Assembly: GCA_963669155.1 (NCBI GenBank)
Contig: OZ022584.1
Span: forward strand, 12,862,615-12,926,614
Direction: 5' to 3'
Origin: Arbacia lixula
Taxonomy: Eukaryota > Echinodermata > Echinoidea > Arbacioida > Arbaciidae
Length of the DNA stretch: 64,000 bases
Shown: in pieces, positions 41,901 through 53,900 of the stretch
Layout: each line of letters starts with the position of its first letter
Position numbering within the stretch: position 1 is the first letter of the stretch
Notes under the pieces: generated by a model
The model's database searches: none
Told to the model about the DNA's origin: nothing
Seen by the model: only the letters and a program-made list of their open reading frames with translations
Made by a program: the position numbers and the translations under genes

Positions 41901-44900
41901 AACTCGCTAGCCCTGACTAGCCGTGGATGATTAACTGGCGCCGTGATCTCCCAGTTTGCAGCTTAATTGTCAATACAGGAAACCTTTGAGAGTAATCAGC
42001 CTGATATTTCTGGGTAGACCTGTCGGTAGATTTGCTCATTTTGCCGTGTCAAGTGTACTGGTAGCGATCAAAATCATGGGCAAATCAATGAAACCGTCGT
42101 TACTCCACCGCGGGTATATATGCTCAACGCATACAACAATCACTTCCACACGTTTTTACATTACAGTCCCACATGTAGTAATCCACGTAAATACGGTAAC
42201 TGGGCACTTCTACTCACACCTACGCACGCAATCCTCCCGCTATGGAAGGCCAACGGCTTCAAAAATGTGAAAGACCTTACGTATGCTCCAGTAACATTAC
42301 GTAAGGTCGCTCTCGTTTTTGAAGCCGTTGGCTTTCCATACCCTGCTCGTAAAACGCGCACGCTATTATGCAGTGTAATTGCCGCGTGGCCCGGGCCACG
42401 AAGAGAAGACGGTGGACGTAGACGGCTGTGCAAGCCAGTCTATATGTACACAAGATCTTCGGGAGCGATTCCCCCCCCCCCCCCCCCCCCCAATCGCTCT
42501 CTCTATTGGGTTTGCGAGCGCGATTTCAAAGCTTACGGGAGCGAAATCGCTCGTCGCTCCCGTGTATTTTTTCCCGTTATATGCATGAAATGGCACAGTG
42601 TTGACCGGGGCGATTACGAGTTTTGCAGTCGCCCTTGTGTGAATGTTTTTAGCCTTTTACCGGGGCTCTTTTGGGACTTTCCGGGGCGAATTCGCCCGCC
42701 GCCCCCGTGTATTTTTTTGGTTGGTTTCTCTGTGATCAAGACATTGTTAGATCGTCCATCAAATATCCTTGTGTGTTGCTTGGAAAAAATCAAACAAAGT
42801 AAGCCACTTCTAGTACAGGTCTGCACTGCTCTATATTTAGATCTATTGTTGGTTCTTTGCCAGGGGAGATTGGATATTATTCAAGAACAGCGTTTGTTTC
42901 CTTGGCACGCACCGTGCATAGAATAGGGGGATTCCCTGGAAGAAATGGAAAGCTATCGAAGTCAGAATATCTTCTCCCCTCCCAACTCACTCTAGAATCT
43001 CTAGCCTGCTCCTTAGAGGGGCTCTCAATCTCTTGAAAAAGTCTATGTAGTGTACCACAACCATTATTTTTCTATTGTTATTATCATTATTTTTATCATC
43101 CGTATTGTCCGAGCAACTTACCGGAACTTGTCCTTTTTCAAAGAGGAAATAACTTGAGTGTTTGAACTGAATATATTGCTAAAGAGTCTGAATCAGTTTA
43201 GGCAATATCTTGAGAACCATTCAATGAATGTGCTTCAAACTTGATACCTGTACCGGTATGTGATTCAATAAACTAAGTAAAATTGGGGTCAAATCAGACC
43301 AAGGGCAATAGGTCAATAAACTATGTAGAATTAGGGTCAAATAAGACCAAGGGCAATAGGTCAATAAACTATGTAGAATTGGGGTCAAATCAGACCAAGG
43401 GCAATAGGTCAATAAACTATGTAAAAAACTTACTCAAAATGTTCATTAAAAAAACTTTTTCTTTATGTTAAGAACTGTTCAACAGATTTGCTCTGAAATT
43501 TCTACCTGTATGTAGTTCATGAAAGAAATGAACTGTGTAAAATTAAAATTGGGGTCAAATTGGACTGAGTTCAGAGGTCAATGAGCTTTGCAAAAAAATG
43601 GCAAAAACTTTATATTTTTCAATAGTAACATTACATATAACAACATCATAACAAGAAAATACGCAGATAACAAAACAAAGGACACAATTCAATAGAATAT
43701 AGATGACAGAAAGAGACATCATGTGGGTCAGGGTCCACAAAGGTCACTGTTGCCCGAGGGCATGTAGACCTAAACACACCCGCCTGTCTCAAGATAAAAC
43801 AAAAAAGATGACACAACATATCAAAGTATTCAACAAAATATCTAATTTTTAGACAAAGAATATGCTTTCCATGCCAACTATACAGACTCTTATCATACAA
43901 ATTGCTATTAAGGACTGCTCTGTGGTGGAGACTAATGAAATATCAAATCAGAAATGTGAAGGATTACTAGCTACATAATTGAGGAATGTGACAATAATAG
44001 GTGCGTCTTCATTAGCCCGATCAGACAAAATAGCGAGCTATTTTGCTGATCCGGGGAACTAGCCTGAAGTTGCAATCGCATCTTCATTAGCTTGAAACTC
44101 GGGATACGTAAAATCGAGCTCCGGTTGCATAAATTATCCTGAGTTTCGCACATACCAGCTGTGTGTGCGACAGGAATAGGCCATGACCGCATGGCTTCGG
44201 TTGTGAGCTCACATTCACGCACATGTAAAAACCTATTTCGTTAACAATGCCCCGTGGGCACTGATGCATGCCGGGATCGAGAAATTTTCAGGCTAATGAA
44301 GATGCTCCGAGCTAGCCCAAGATTTCTTGGGAAATTTTCTCGACCAAATAGCGGGCTATTTTGCCTGATCTGGCTAATAAACGCAAATAGCTAGCTATTT
44401 CGTGATCTGGCTAGCTAACCCGTTTAAAACAAGCTTGCTATTTCGCCCACATCGGGCTAATGAAGACGCACCTATTGAGAATAAATTGCATGCAGTGACG
44501 TGAATGTGTACAATTTGTGTACATCTCTTTTGTGATCATCTCTTGATACATCCCTGCTCTGCAGTGGGGGGTGCATGGCTTCATCAAAGGCCTGGTGGAA
44601 ATACCCCCAAAGGTAAGAGCATCTGTGATGGTCGGGGGCCAAGACTCTTGCATCGTCAGCTGGAATGTGGAAAAGAGAGAGGGTGCACTTCAAACAACCA
44701 ACCTGTAACTCCTAACAAGTGGTTTAATGTCAATCTCTCGACAACTTTCCCACTTTATCTATTCATAGCCTTGCCCCATGCCTGCTATTTCTGCTTGTAA
44801 ACATGTTTGTGTCCTGTACTTGAAGTTGTGTTTGATTTTGAGTTTTTATGCGCACTCAAACTGTGATTTATTGCATATTTTGACAGTGTGTCTGACAAAT

Positions 44901-47900
44901 GACAATTTGTGTGGAACAGGAGACTGACTTTAATCAGAATTAGTGATCTCTAGATTTTGAACAGGTTGTCCAAAACTTCCCTGTTCTTGTAGCCTTAAAG
45001 GGCATATACTGTACTGGGAAGACAAAAAAGCCTTCAAAATGTAATTGTTAGCAATCTTCTCGCCAATGGTCTTAAATGCATGTATTGTCTATTTTAGAAG
45101 CTTGCTGAAAGTTATTTGCCCTCAAATGATCTACATTTGGAGTAATGAGTGATTAAATCACAAATCCTCAAAATGTTTGGCCCGAACATTTTGAGGATTT
45201 AATCATTTATCATTAATTACTCCATATATGGATCATTTGAGGGCAAATAACTTTCAGCAAGCTTCTTCAATAGACAATACATGAATTTAAGACCATTGGC
45301 AAGAAGATTGCTAACAATTACATTTTGAAGGCTTTTTTGCCTTCCCAGTACAGTATATGCCCTTTAAGTTTACTGAGCGGTGCTGGAGTTAGTGAAGGAG
45401 GGGAAGGGAGAGTGTGTTTGCGAGACAGAGATTGAGAGAGAGTGATTGTGTGGGGGAGAGAGAGAAGATGGGGAATGGGTGGGGGGGTGGTCTAGAAAGA
45501 GAGTGAAAGAAATAGCGTGAGCTACGTAGAGAGAGAGACAGAGAGAGAGAGAGAGAGGGAGAAAGAGAAAGACAGGAGACAGAACACGAGTGATGTTTAA
45601 TGTGATGTGATTTATATTTACCCATAATGTTTGCTGAACCATTTCGCATAGAAAGCTACGAATAACCAAAGAATATGTACAAATAAAATCTCAAAATATG
45701 AATGTCGGCTAGACTCATTTCACCAGATACTTTAAAGTCAGATTTAGTCTTTAATTTGATTTTGAAATGTGATGTAAAGCTCACTGGTGTTGAGAATATG
45801 CTAATTTTTACGCTTATACAGCTCTTTCGGAATGGTGTCAAGGTCAATAGATATGAACATGACTTAAGCTATTATGTGTAGCTAAAAGAAAGTATATATT
45901 AAAACATGATATGCAGTTATCAGCTTAAAGTCACCATTAGTACTGAAATGACACACAATTAGAAATCAATGCAAACACACATTAACACCATTATGGTTAC
46001 CATGGTTACGGAAAATTGACTGATTTATTGTTTCTTGTGATTTTCAGCCGCTTTTTTAAGGTCATTGACAAAAAAACAAAAGTATTTGTGATGTATATTC
46101 TTTTAGTACTAATAACAGACTATTATCACAGAAGATATCATTGTATTTTGGCTTTTCATCTCTGAGTTATCCTAATTTAAAATGTGCTTAAACTCCAATG
46201 TGTCATTTTACATAGATTTTGGGGTGTTTACAACCATTTTCAAAAGCTTAAATCAGCTATTTAACATTTCGGTCACAAAAGTGTTTAGGTATTCTATAAA
46301 AATATAGGTAAAAGTCTATCAACACACCAAAATTGGTGTCGATCCTCGATGGGACGAGTGGTGATTTGAGACCTTGAACTTGGCAACTTTTAAAAAAAAT
46401 CAAACTTTGAGGGTGCTCTACGAGAAAACGATACATGTTTTTTGATCAATTTTTGGTAGGTCGGTAGAGCCAGTAAAAGACTATATATCTGCAAAATAAT
46501 GGGTTCTAAACTAATTGAGTTTTAAAGTTATCAGCTCCCAAACATGCACTCGAACACATTGCCATTGACGCTTAACACCATTTTCCTTGACGTCATGCGT
46601 AAGAATGGGTGGTCCGATCGGCACCAGAATACATTGTGCATGTTAAGACTATAAAGTTCTTTCAATTTATAGGAAATGAGCAATGTAACTCATCTGACTT
46701 CGCTGCAGCGGTCAATCAAAAATAGCAAATTTTATTTAAACACAGTTGTTCGATCACGCATTGGTTGCTAAGGGAGGCTGTATCTTAGCAACCATTTGAC
46801 CTTGGGGCAAAATATTTCAGAATCTTCCGTCAGACACTTGGGGGAACATTTGGTGCGAGTTTGAAGAAAATTGAAGGGGGTCGGGTTACAAATCGTCTGA
46901 AAATTGGTTGATTTCACGTGGATTGACCCTCATATAAATTGATCACATTTTAGTCATTCAGGGCTTGTAAAGGACAGATCAAGTACACATTTCTTTCCCC
47001 TCAAATAGCATTTTGAACCAGTCCCCTTTTCCAGTAGCAATATCACATGAAATGCTCCTGATGATTTCACTGGCAAGATTTCTGTATGATGGATAGAAAC
47101 TTTCGATTTTGCTTATCATTGTATCGCTGTCTTTTGCATGCTATGAGCATCTTGTTCAAGCCTTAATGCTAACGCAGTTTCATTGTGTGCGTTGTGGGAG
47201 GGAGGCGGGGAGGGGAGGCGGGGAGGGGGGGGGGGGAGGGGGACGGGGAGGTGTGCAGATCATGGTTTATGTTGACATCCTGTAAGTGTCAAGAGACTTC
47301 CCCCCCCCCCCCCTAAACTTTCCTTTCTGTCCCGACATTCAAACATACATGACTATCAGCACTGGCAGGGGCATTTTGTCAACTTCTTATTCAACTCTGA
47401 AGGAGTCATGTTCCTCTCCTTCGGAAACATTCCCATGTCCCGTACTTGCTCTTATTTTCATTGTTTGTTTTGGGGGGCTGCAAAGAATGCTGTTCTGGTA
47501 CATGTTTTGTTACTAAGATACAATGTGTGAAGATTATGTCCAATAACAACTGTACATTCTGCATTGCAACCTGCAGCTCTACTTTTTGCAAGATTTAATC
47601 ATACATGTATAGCTTTAGAGAGAGACTGGTATTGGCTTAATTCAACCACATGCATGAGAAACTAGTCAATTTCTTGTGATTATAAAAAGTAGAGGAGGAT
47701 TTGTTTTTGTAGCTTCCCATATCAATACAGCAGTTCAGTACAGCAGTGTTCATTATAATCTCAACATTTTCAACAATTTTGTTGATGCATTACTGATAGC
47801 TGCGTTTATGAGCGGGAATCACTCAAATAATGCGGTATTTGCTTCCTCCCTTTTTCCACATATTTTGCGGATCGAGACCTAGTAATAACACCGCAATGTT

Positions 47901-50900
47901 GCAGCAGGGACATCTCTCATGTCCCTGGTTGCAGTAAGCGAATCTTATAAACTGCGTCTGCAAAATAGCCATAAATGTTGCGCTTTGTGCATTGCTCTGC
48001 CATGTGATTTGCTGATCGCGCCGCTTGTATGGCTTAGCGGAACATGTCACCATGGGTTTGGAGAGAGTCCAGCTGTCCAAAATGCCGCAATGTAACAGCT
48101 TTTTGGTTGTATGTGAATGATGTTTTTGGAGGCTCACTGGAAACTTGGTTACCGGCCTGTATCGGTAATAATAGCGGTATTATCATGATTATGGTATATG
48201 AATGGGGTTAGAGTTATAGCTCATTCTTAGTTTGTGTTTAGTGAGACGTACTGTATGAACTTTCATGCCTCGATGTGCTCTTTTCAAGAGTGAGGTCATA
48301 GGGTCGCAGGTCTTTGATATCAGCTCAGCGAAATGGCGACATACAGTGTACTATGCACAATAGGCTGACTTGCAATTAATACATTTGACATATATCTTGA
48401 ATAGTCTAGCACACACTGTATCGGTTGTAAGCTATCAGGTCAACGGCGGAAGGCAGCCATGATGAGCTGGATGTCTTGTTCGAGTATGATGTACACTCCA
48501 GCTCAAAGGAATAGGCATAGGGAAAGGGAAAGGGAAGGAGTCCCAGTTTTAAACCGCGGTATATTTTGTCCAGTTCAGCATGAAACATGATGCATTGTAC
48601 GCTAAAGCATCATGTTTCATGCTGAACTGGACAAAATATACAGCGGTTTAAAACTCTGGTTCCTTCGCTTTCTTCCCTTTCCCTATGCCAATTCCTTTGA
48701 GCTGTAGTGTAGCCTATTTCCTGGGCTGCGGAACGCGTGAACACAACTAAATATAAAGTCTGGAAACACATACCATGCCATCTCCTACTTACTGGCCTGG
48801 CCGTGCCACACCCCCTTTGAAGAGCTTCCAGGCCAGCAAGTGGCAGGAGGGCGTGGCAGTTAACATTAGATGTATTTCCCGCTTAACAAGTTGGAGAAAA
48901 GTGATATTTTTCACCCCCCTTACATCATCACCTCATTGACAGTCAGGGAAATAGCACTAGCATCTTAAATGAACTAATATATACTAGATAGTTTCATGAG
49001 ATTTGAGGGAAATGTGTTTATGGATGGGAGTCACTCAAATAATGCCATGTTTGCTTCCTTATTTGGCAACTTTTCCTGCATTTACAATTTTCTGCTTTTA
49101 TTGAAATCAGCTCATGTTGAATGGTTATATCATTTTTTTTTTAAAGAAAAGTTTAAAAGCTTTCAACTGAGGCGAATCAGTATGAAAAGTAGGTGTGTGG
49201 CATTTTCTTTGAAGCTTCTTTTTTTGTGTTACGCTATCATTGTATGTATATGTTTGACTGTCTATCTGTTTATATGAACTCTGCATGTAGGCTGCATTTT
49301 GATGTTGCATTTGGAAAAACAAGGATGTGTTTTATAGGTACTATATATATAACATGGGATGTGTAAATTTGTGACATCCCAGTGACTCTCTGCATCTTAA
49401 AGCTGCAATTATGTAAATGTTAGAGCCAACATGTTCTTGCCATTATGTCTATGAAAGTGTACTGACCTTTGACCTTTGACCTCTGACCTCTGACCTCCAC
49501 AGCCAGGTCTGCAGCTGAGTGAGAGTGACAGTGATGAGGAGGTGACTGGGCGGGGCTTCTCAACGTCACCCTCACCACCAGATGTGGTCGGCCCGATGGA
49601 CAGGTCCTCTGCCCGTCTCTTCCCCGGCAGAAATATCATCCAGGCAGGCTGGTGTGTCAAGCAGGGAGCACTGGTGAGGCTGGGTTATATGTGATGTCTG
49701 AATGGGGCAGTGGTGGTGTGTACCTTTCTCAATGGGAGTTCATGGGTTCCTTCATACTGGTGGTGTGTGGAGCAGGGTGCACTGGTAAGGCTGAGTTATA
49801 TGTGGTGTCTGAATGGGGCAGTGGTGGTGTGTATCTTTCTCAATGGGAGTTCATGGGTTCCTTCATACTGATGGTGTGTGGAGCAGGGTGCACTGGTAAG
49901 GCTGGGTTATATGTGGTGTCTGAATGGGGCAGTGGTGGTGTGTACCTTTCTCAATAGGAGTTTATGGGTTCCTTCATATTGATGGTGTGTGAAGCAGGCC
50001 ACTCTGGTAAGGCTGGGTTATATGTGGTGTCTGAATGGGGCGGTTTTGGTGTGTACCTTTCTCGATGACAGCTGGTGTGTGAAGCAAATTGGTTAGGCTG
50101 TGTTGTCTGAAAGGGTCAGTGTTGGTGTGTATTTTTCTCAATTGGAGTTCATAGGTTTCTTCATGCTGATGGGGTATGGAGCAGGGAGCACTGCTAAGGC
50201 TGAGATATATTGGGTGTCTGAACGGCGTGGTGTTTGTGTGTATTTTTCTCAGTGGGAGTTTATGGGTTCATTCATATTCATTCATTCGTGAGGCAGAGCA
50301 CACTTTTCTGGTGAGGATTTCAAGTACTTGTTTGTGTTTACCTCTAAGCCTCTTACATATCTTTCAATAAAAATGATCTGAAATATTTCATAACTACCCT
50401 CTGGAATTGCATCATGTGGAATATCAATGTTACCACTCTTTTTGAAGGGTGATTAACAGCAACAAAAGTTTGAGGTGAAAGAAAGGAACCACACACTATT
50501 CAACATGTCAGCTGCAAAATAGACCAGGGGTGGTATTCCAGAAGTTATCCTAAGTTTTCTCCTAAGTCCCCAAGTTACGAGGTGCCTAAGAGAGGAAGAA
50601 ATTGGTATTCCAGAACATCCTCTTAGGACTCTCTTAATGCAAATTAGAGAGGGTTTGTCCCCACCCAGTGTGCATTTATTAGCCAATGAAGGGAAGTGTT
50701 TCATTTATGAACAGCCAATCACAATCACAGCATCTCATCAGGCCCCTCCCCCTTAGGATTGATCCTAACTTTGTGGTCGCGCAACTATGTGCGCGCACAT
50801 CAATCATGTACGCACGCTAACGCAAATAAATGCTGCTCTTTTTTATTGCGTGTGTATGAATGGCTAAGACAGGGGAAGGCTCTCCTAAGTTTTCTCTTAA

Positions 50901-53900
50901 ATCCTCTCTTACGTGCATTCTGGAATACCAATCCTCCTAACTTTATGATTTGCATAAATTTGCATAAAGATAGGAGAAAACTTAGGAGAAATCTTAGGAG
51001 CGGAGTTATGAGAAAAGTTAAGATCATTCTGGAATACCATTTTAGACTTAGGATAAGATTTCTCCTCAGTTAGCATTTAAGATTGTTCTGGAATACCATC
51101 CCAGGAGATAGTGTCCGAGCACCTCTAATACCCTAATATCAGTATCAATAGCTTATTCTTTTTAATATCTGTGGATATCAGCTACATGTATAGAGAGGAT
51201 GGTGCTTGACATATCCACATGTAAATGTAATAGCGTGCAAACAAATAATTTCTCCCTTCATCGTTTCAACGTTTCATTCATGGGGAGTGTGAAATTGATT
51301 GACAAAGACTGTTTCTGGTGGGACCGTTTAGGATGTGTGATAATTACTTTCAACTGTTGAGGCCATTTCGCGCTTCGGTCTAGTGGAATGTTTTTCTCGC
51401 GCTATACGGAAGAGAAGATTATCGTGTTAGACTTCCAGACTTGTTTGTCTTCCCGCTATTCAATAGTGGAGCGCGATTTCATGTTTTTGATCAGGACAGG
51501 GGGTAATTTAAAGGATGAAATATGGGATTGAAAAAGTAATTGGGAGATTGTGAGAATTTATGTATCTTGCCTCCCTTTCAGAATAAATGCTGCCCTATAT
51601 GATTGGGTAATGATTTTGAAGTAAACTGTGCAACTCAAATTTCTATTAATTATTTAAAAATGGGACAATTTTACATTTGTTTGTTACATTTTTGATCTTA
51701 GCTGTTAAGCTCTGTAGGAGTAATTCCATGTAGCAAAGTGATGAATATGAATAGTTGGACAGACTAAGAAACAGAAAAAGACAATATAACTATGAGACTG
51801 TGGGTAGGAACACTGCTATGTGCATATATGTATAGACAGAAATCAGGCAATTTAATTGTTTTGAATAAATTACTCCAACTTTATCATAGTTACTCTAATA
51901 CAAAGTGTTCTCCTTTAATTCTTTATTCAGCACTTGTGCATTTTTGCACAAGTAATGGACATAAATCCAGTAAAGCGGCTTTTAATCTGCTACATAAGGA
52001 ATTATTGATGCACAATTGCATACTTCTCAGACTGCAGAGTGTTTTCATTACTAATTATGAGCATGTGTGTTGAGCAAGGAACATCGTTGCCAAAGACAAA
52101 AGTGGTTGATTAGGGAAACAAAGAGTGAAATTCCTGAGTGGAGAGGCTGAAATCGATTAGAAGGAGATGCTAACCAAGATTCACTGTGGCAACCGGAATG
52201 TGACAGATACACATGTAGGCTCAGAGTGTCTCCGTTCTACGCGAATTGTGATGAATTCATTTCAATCCCATCACCCCCTGCTGGACCATCGACCCTTCTC
52301 CCAGAATGCCCTGTAGCTTATGACAGCTGTCTCAAACAATATTTGTCTTTGATGTGTGTTTTTTTTTTCTTGTTTCTTTTCACAGAGAAAGAGTTGGAAG
52401 AGGAGATACTTCATTCTGGATGATCACGGCATTTCATACTACAAGTCAGATCAGGTACATTGCATCGCTGGCAAGAAGACGTTTCTCCTAACTGGTCCTC
52501 TGCCAAGATGAGATGGGTTCAGGTGGGGGTGGGGCGGGGATGGGGTAGGATATGGGTTATTGGGGTAAGGACAGGTGATCTAGTTTAATACCGCATAATG
52601 TTTTGTAATAATTGAGGCTTGTATGTGTAAGGAACTGCTGTCATTGACAGTGCGTTTTAATGCTCAACTGCAGGCAACCAATGGGATATATTCTTTCACC
52701 GAGAAATGAGAGAGAGATCACCAAGTCACAGTGGTTGGAAAGCTGCTGTATATACGGCCTATTGCCATCAGATATGTACTCTCAAGTTTAATGACGTAGA
52801 TATCACGTGAAAGGTAATATCCCCTTCTTGTAGTGCATGGTTTTAAGTTTCAGTGATTATGGGCATACTCAGTTGTAATTGTACTTGTGATACTCATATA
52901 ATCTACATGCAGTGCTACTGTCGTTGAAACGAAAATTTGTATATTCAGCTCACTAGTTTACTGCAGTAAGGCGGCGTACTGACCTATTATTGCTAGTCTT
53001 CTGATTACGCAAGCCAATAGCATTTCATACAGAAAGTCACATCTTCATGGTCGTCTTCTTCTGATATGAGCAGTCCACGTAAATGAAGACATGTAAAACC
53101 TGTAATTTTCATGTGACATTTTTTTTGTGTGCTTTTCGCGCAACACAGAGCAAGCGTAAATTTAAGATCACCGCAAATTTAAAACCATCCTGCTATCGTT
53201 GGCGGGCTAGACACGCAAGTCTATCAGGGATTCCAGAGTTACCAGTACTGGAATTCAGCTTGTGCGTGTGTTGCATGCTGTGATGCGTTGCACAGTTAAA
53301 TGTTCCTGATAATTCTTTGTTCGGGGCTTTGATCATGATTTTAATGCAAAAGGATTTTTTTGTGCGCAAAAAAAATGTCCCACGCATATGTTGTAGGTGA
53401 GCTGGGACACGGAAAACAAGCGTTTTTACAGTATGCGACATTCACTGTGAAATGCTAGATTGGCTTCTACATGTATAGTCAGAAGACAGATTTATATTGC
53501 AAATAAGAAAATCAGGCAGCCCTGTTGCAAAAAACTTGCCATTAATGGTAACTATCATGGTAAAATCGCTCGACAGTCAATCAAATTTGAGGTTTCCGTA
53601 GAAGTTGCCATTCGTAGCAAAGTTACCATCAGTGGTTTTATGCAACAGGGCCCAGCTCTGATTTTACTATTTTGTACCCTATAAAGACCTCTTGAAGTGA
53701 GGGACAACCCATCAGCCAACTACTATTAAATCATTTGCCTACAGAGCTGTTGGAATGATTATATCTTAAATACATGTATTAGGGGGTTCAGTTCCATTTA
53801 CTATACTCACACTAGATTTAGTATCATAATTCAGTCAATTCATTCTATGTGACAGTGAGTGGAAATAATTTCCATGTTTTTTTTTATCAGTTTCCTTGAA

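Noticed and set aside
42120..42926. 268-codon open frame, longest in the window
   Set aside because: It runs through an internal hairpin and a 21-base C-run (poly-Pro), shows no recognisable domain, and lies in a repeat region.
49652..49957. 101-codon frame with 37-residue repeats
   Set aside because: It is in a different frame from exon 8 and simply reflects a 111-bp repeat, which is a multiple of three.
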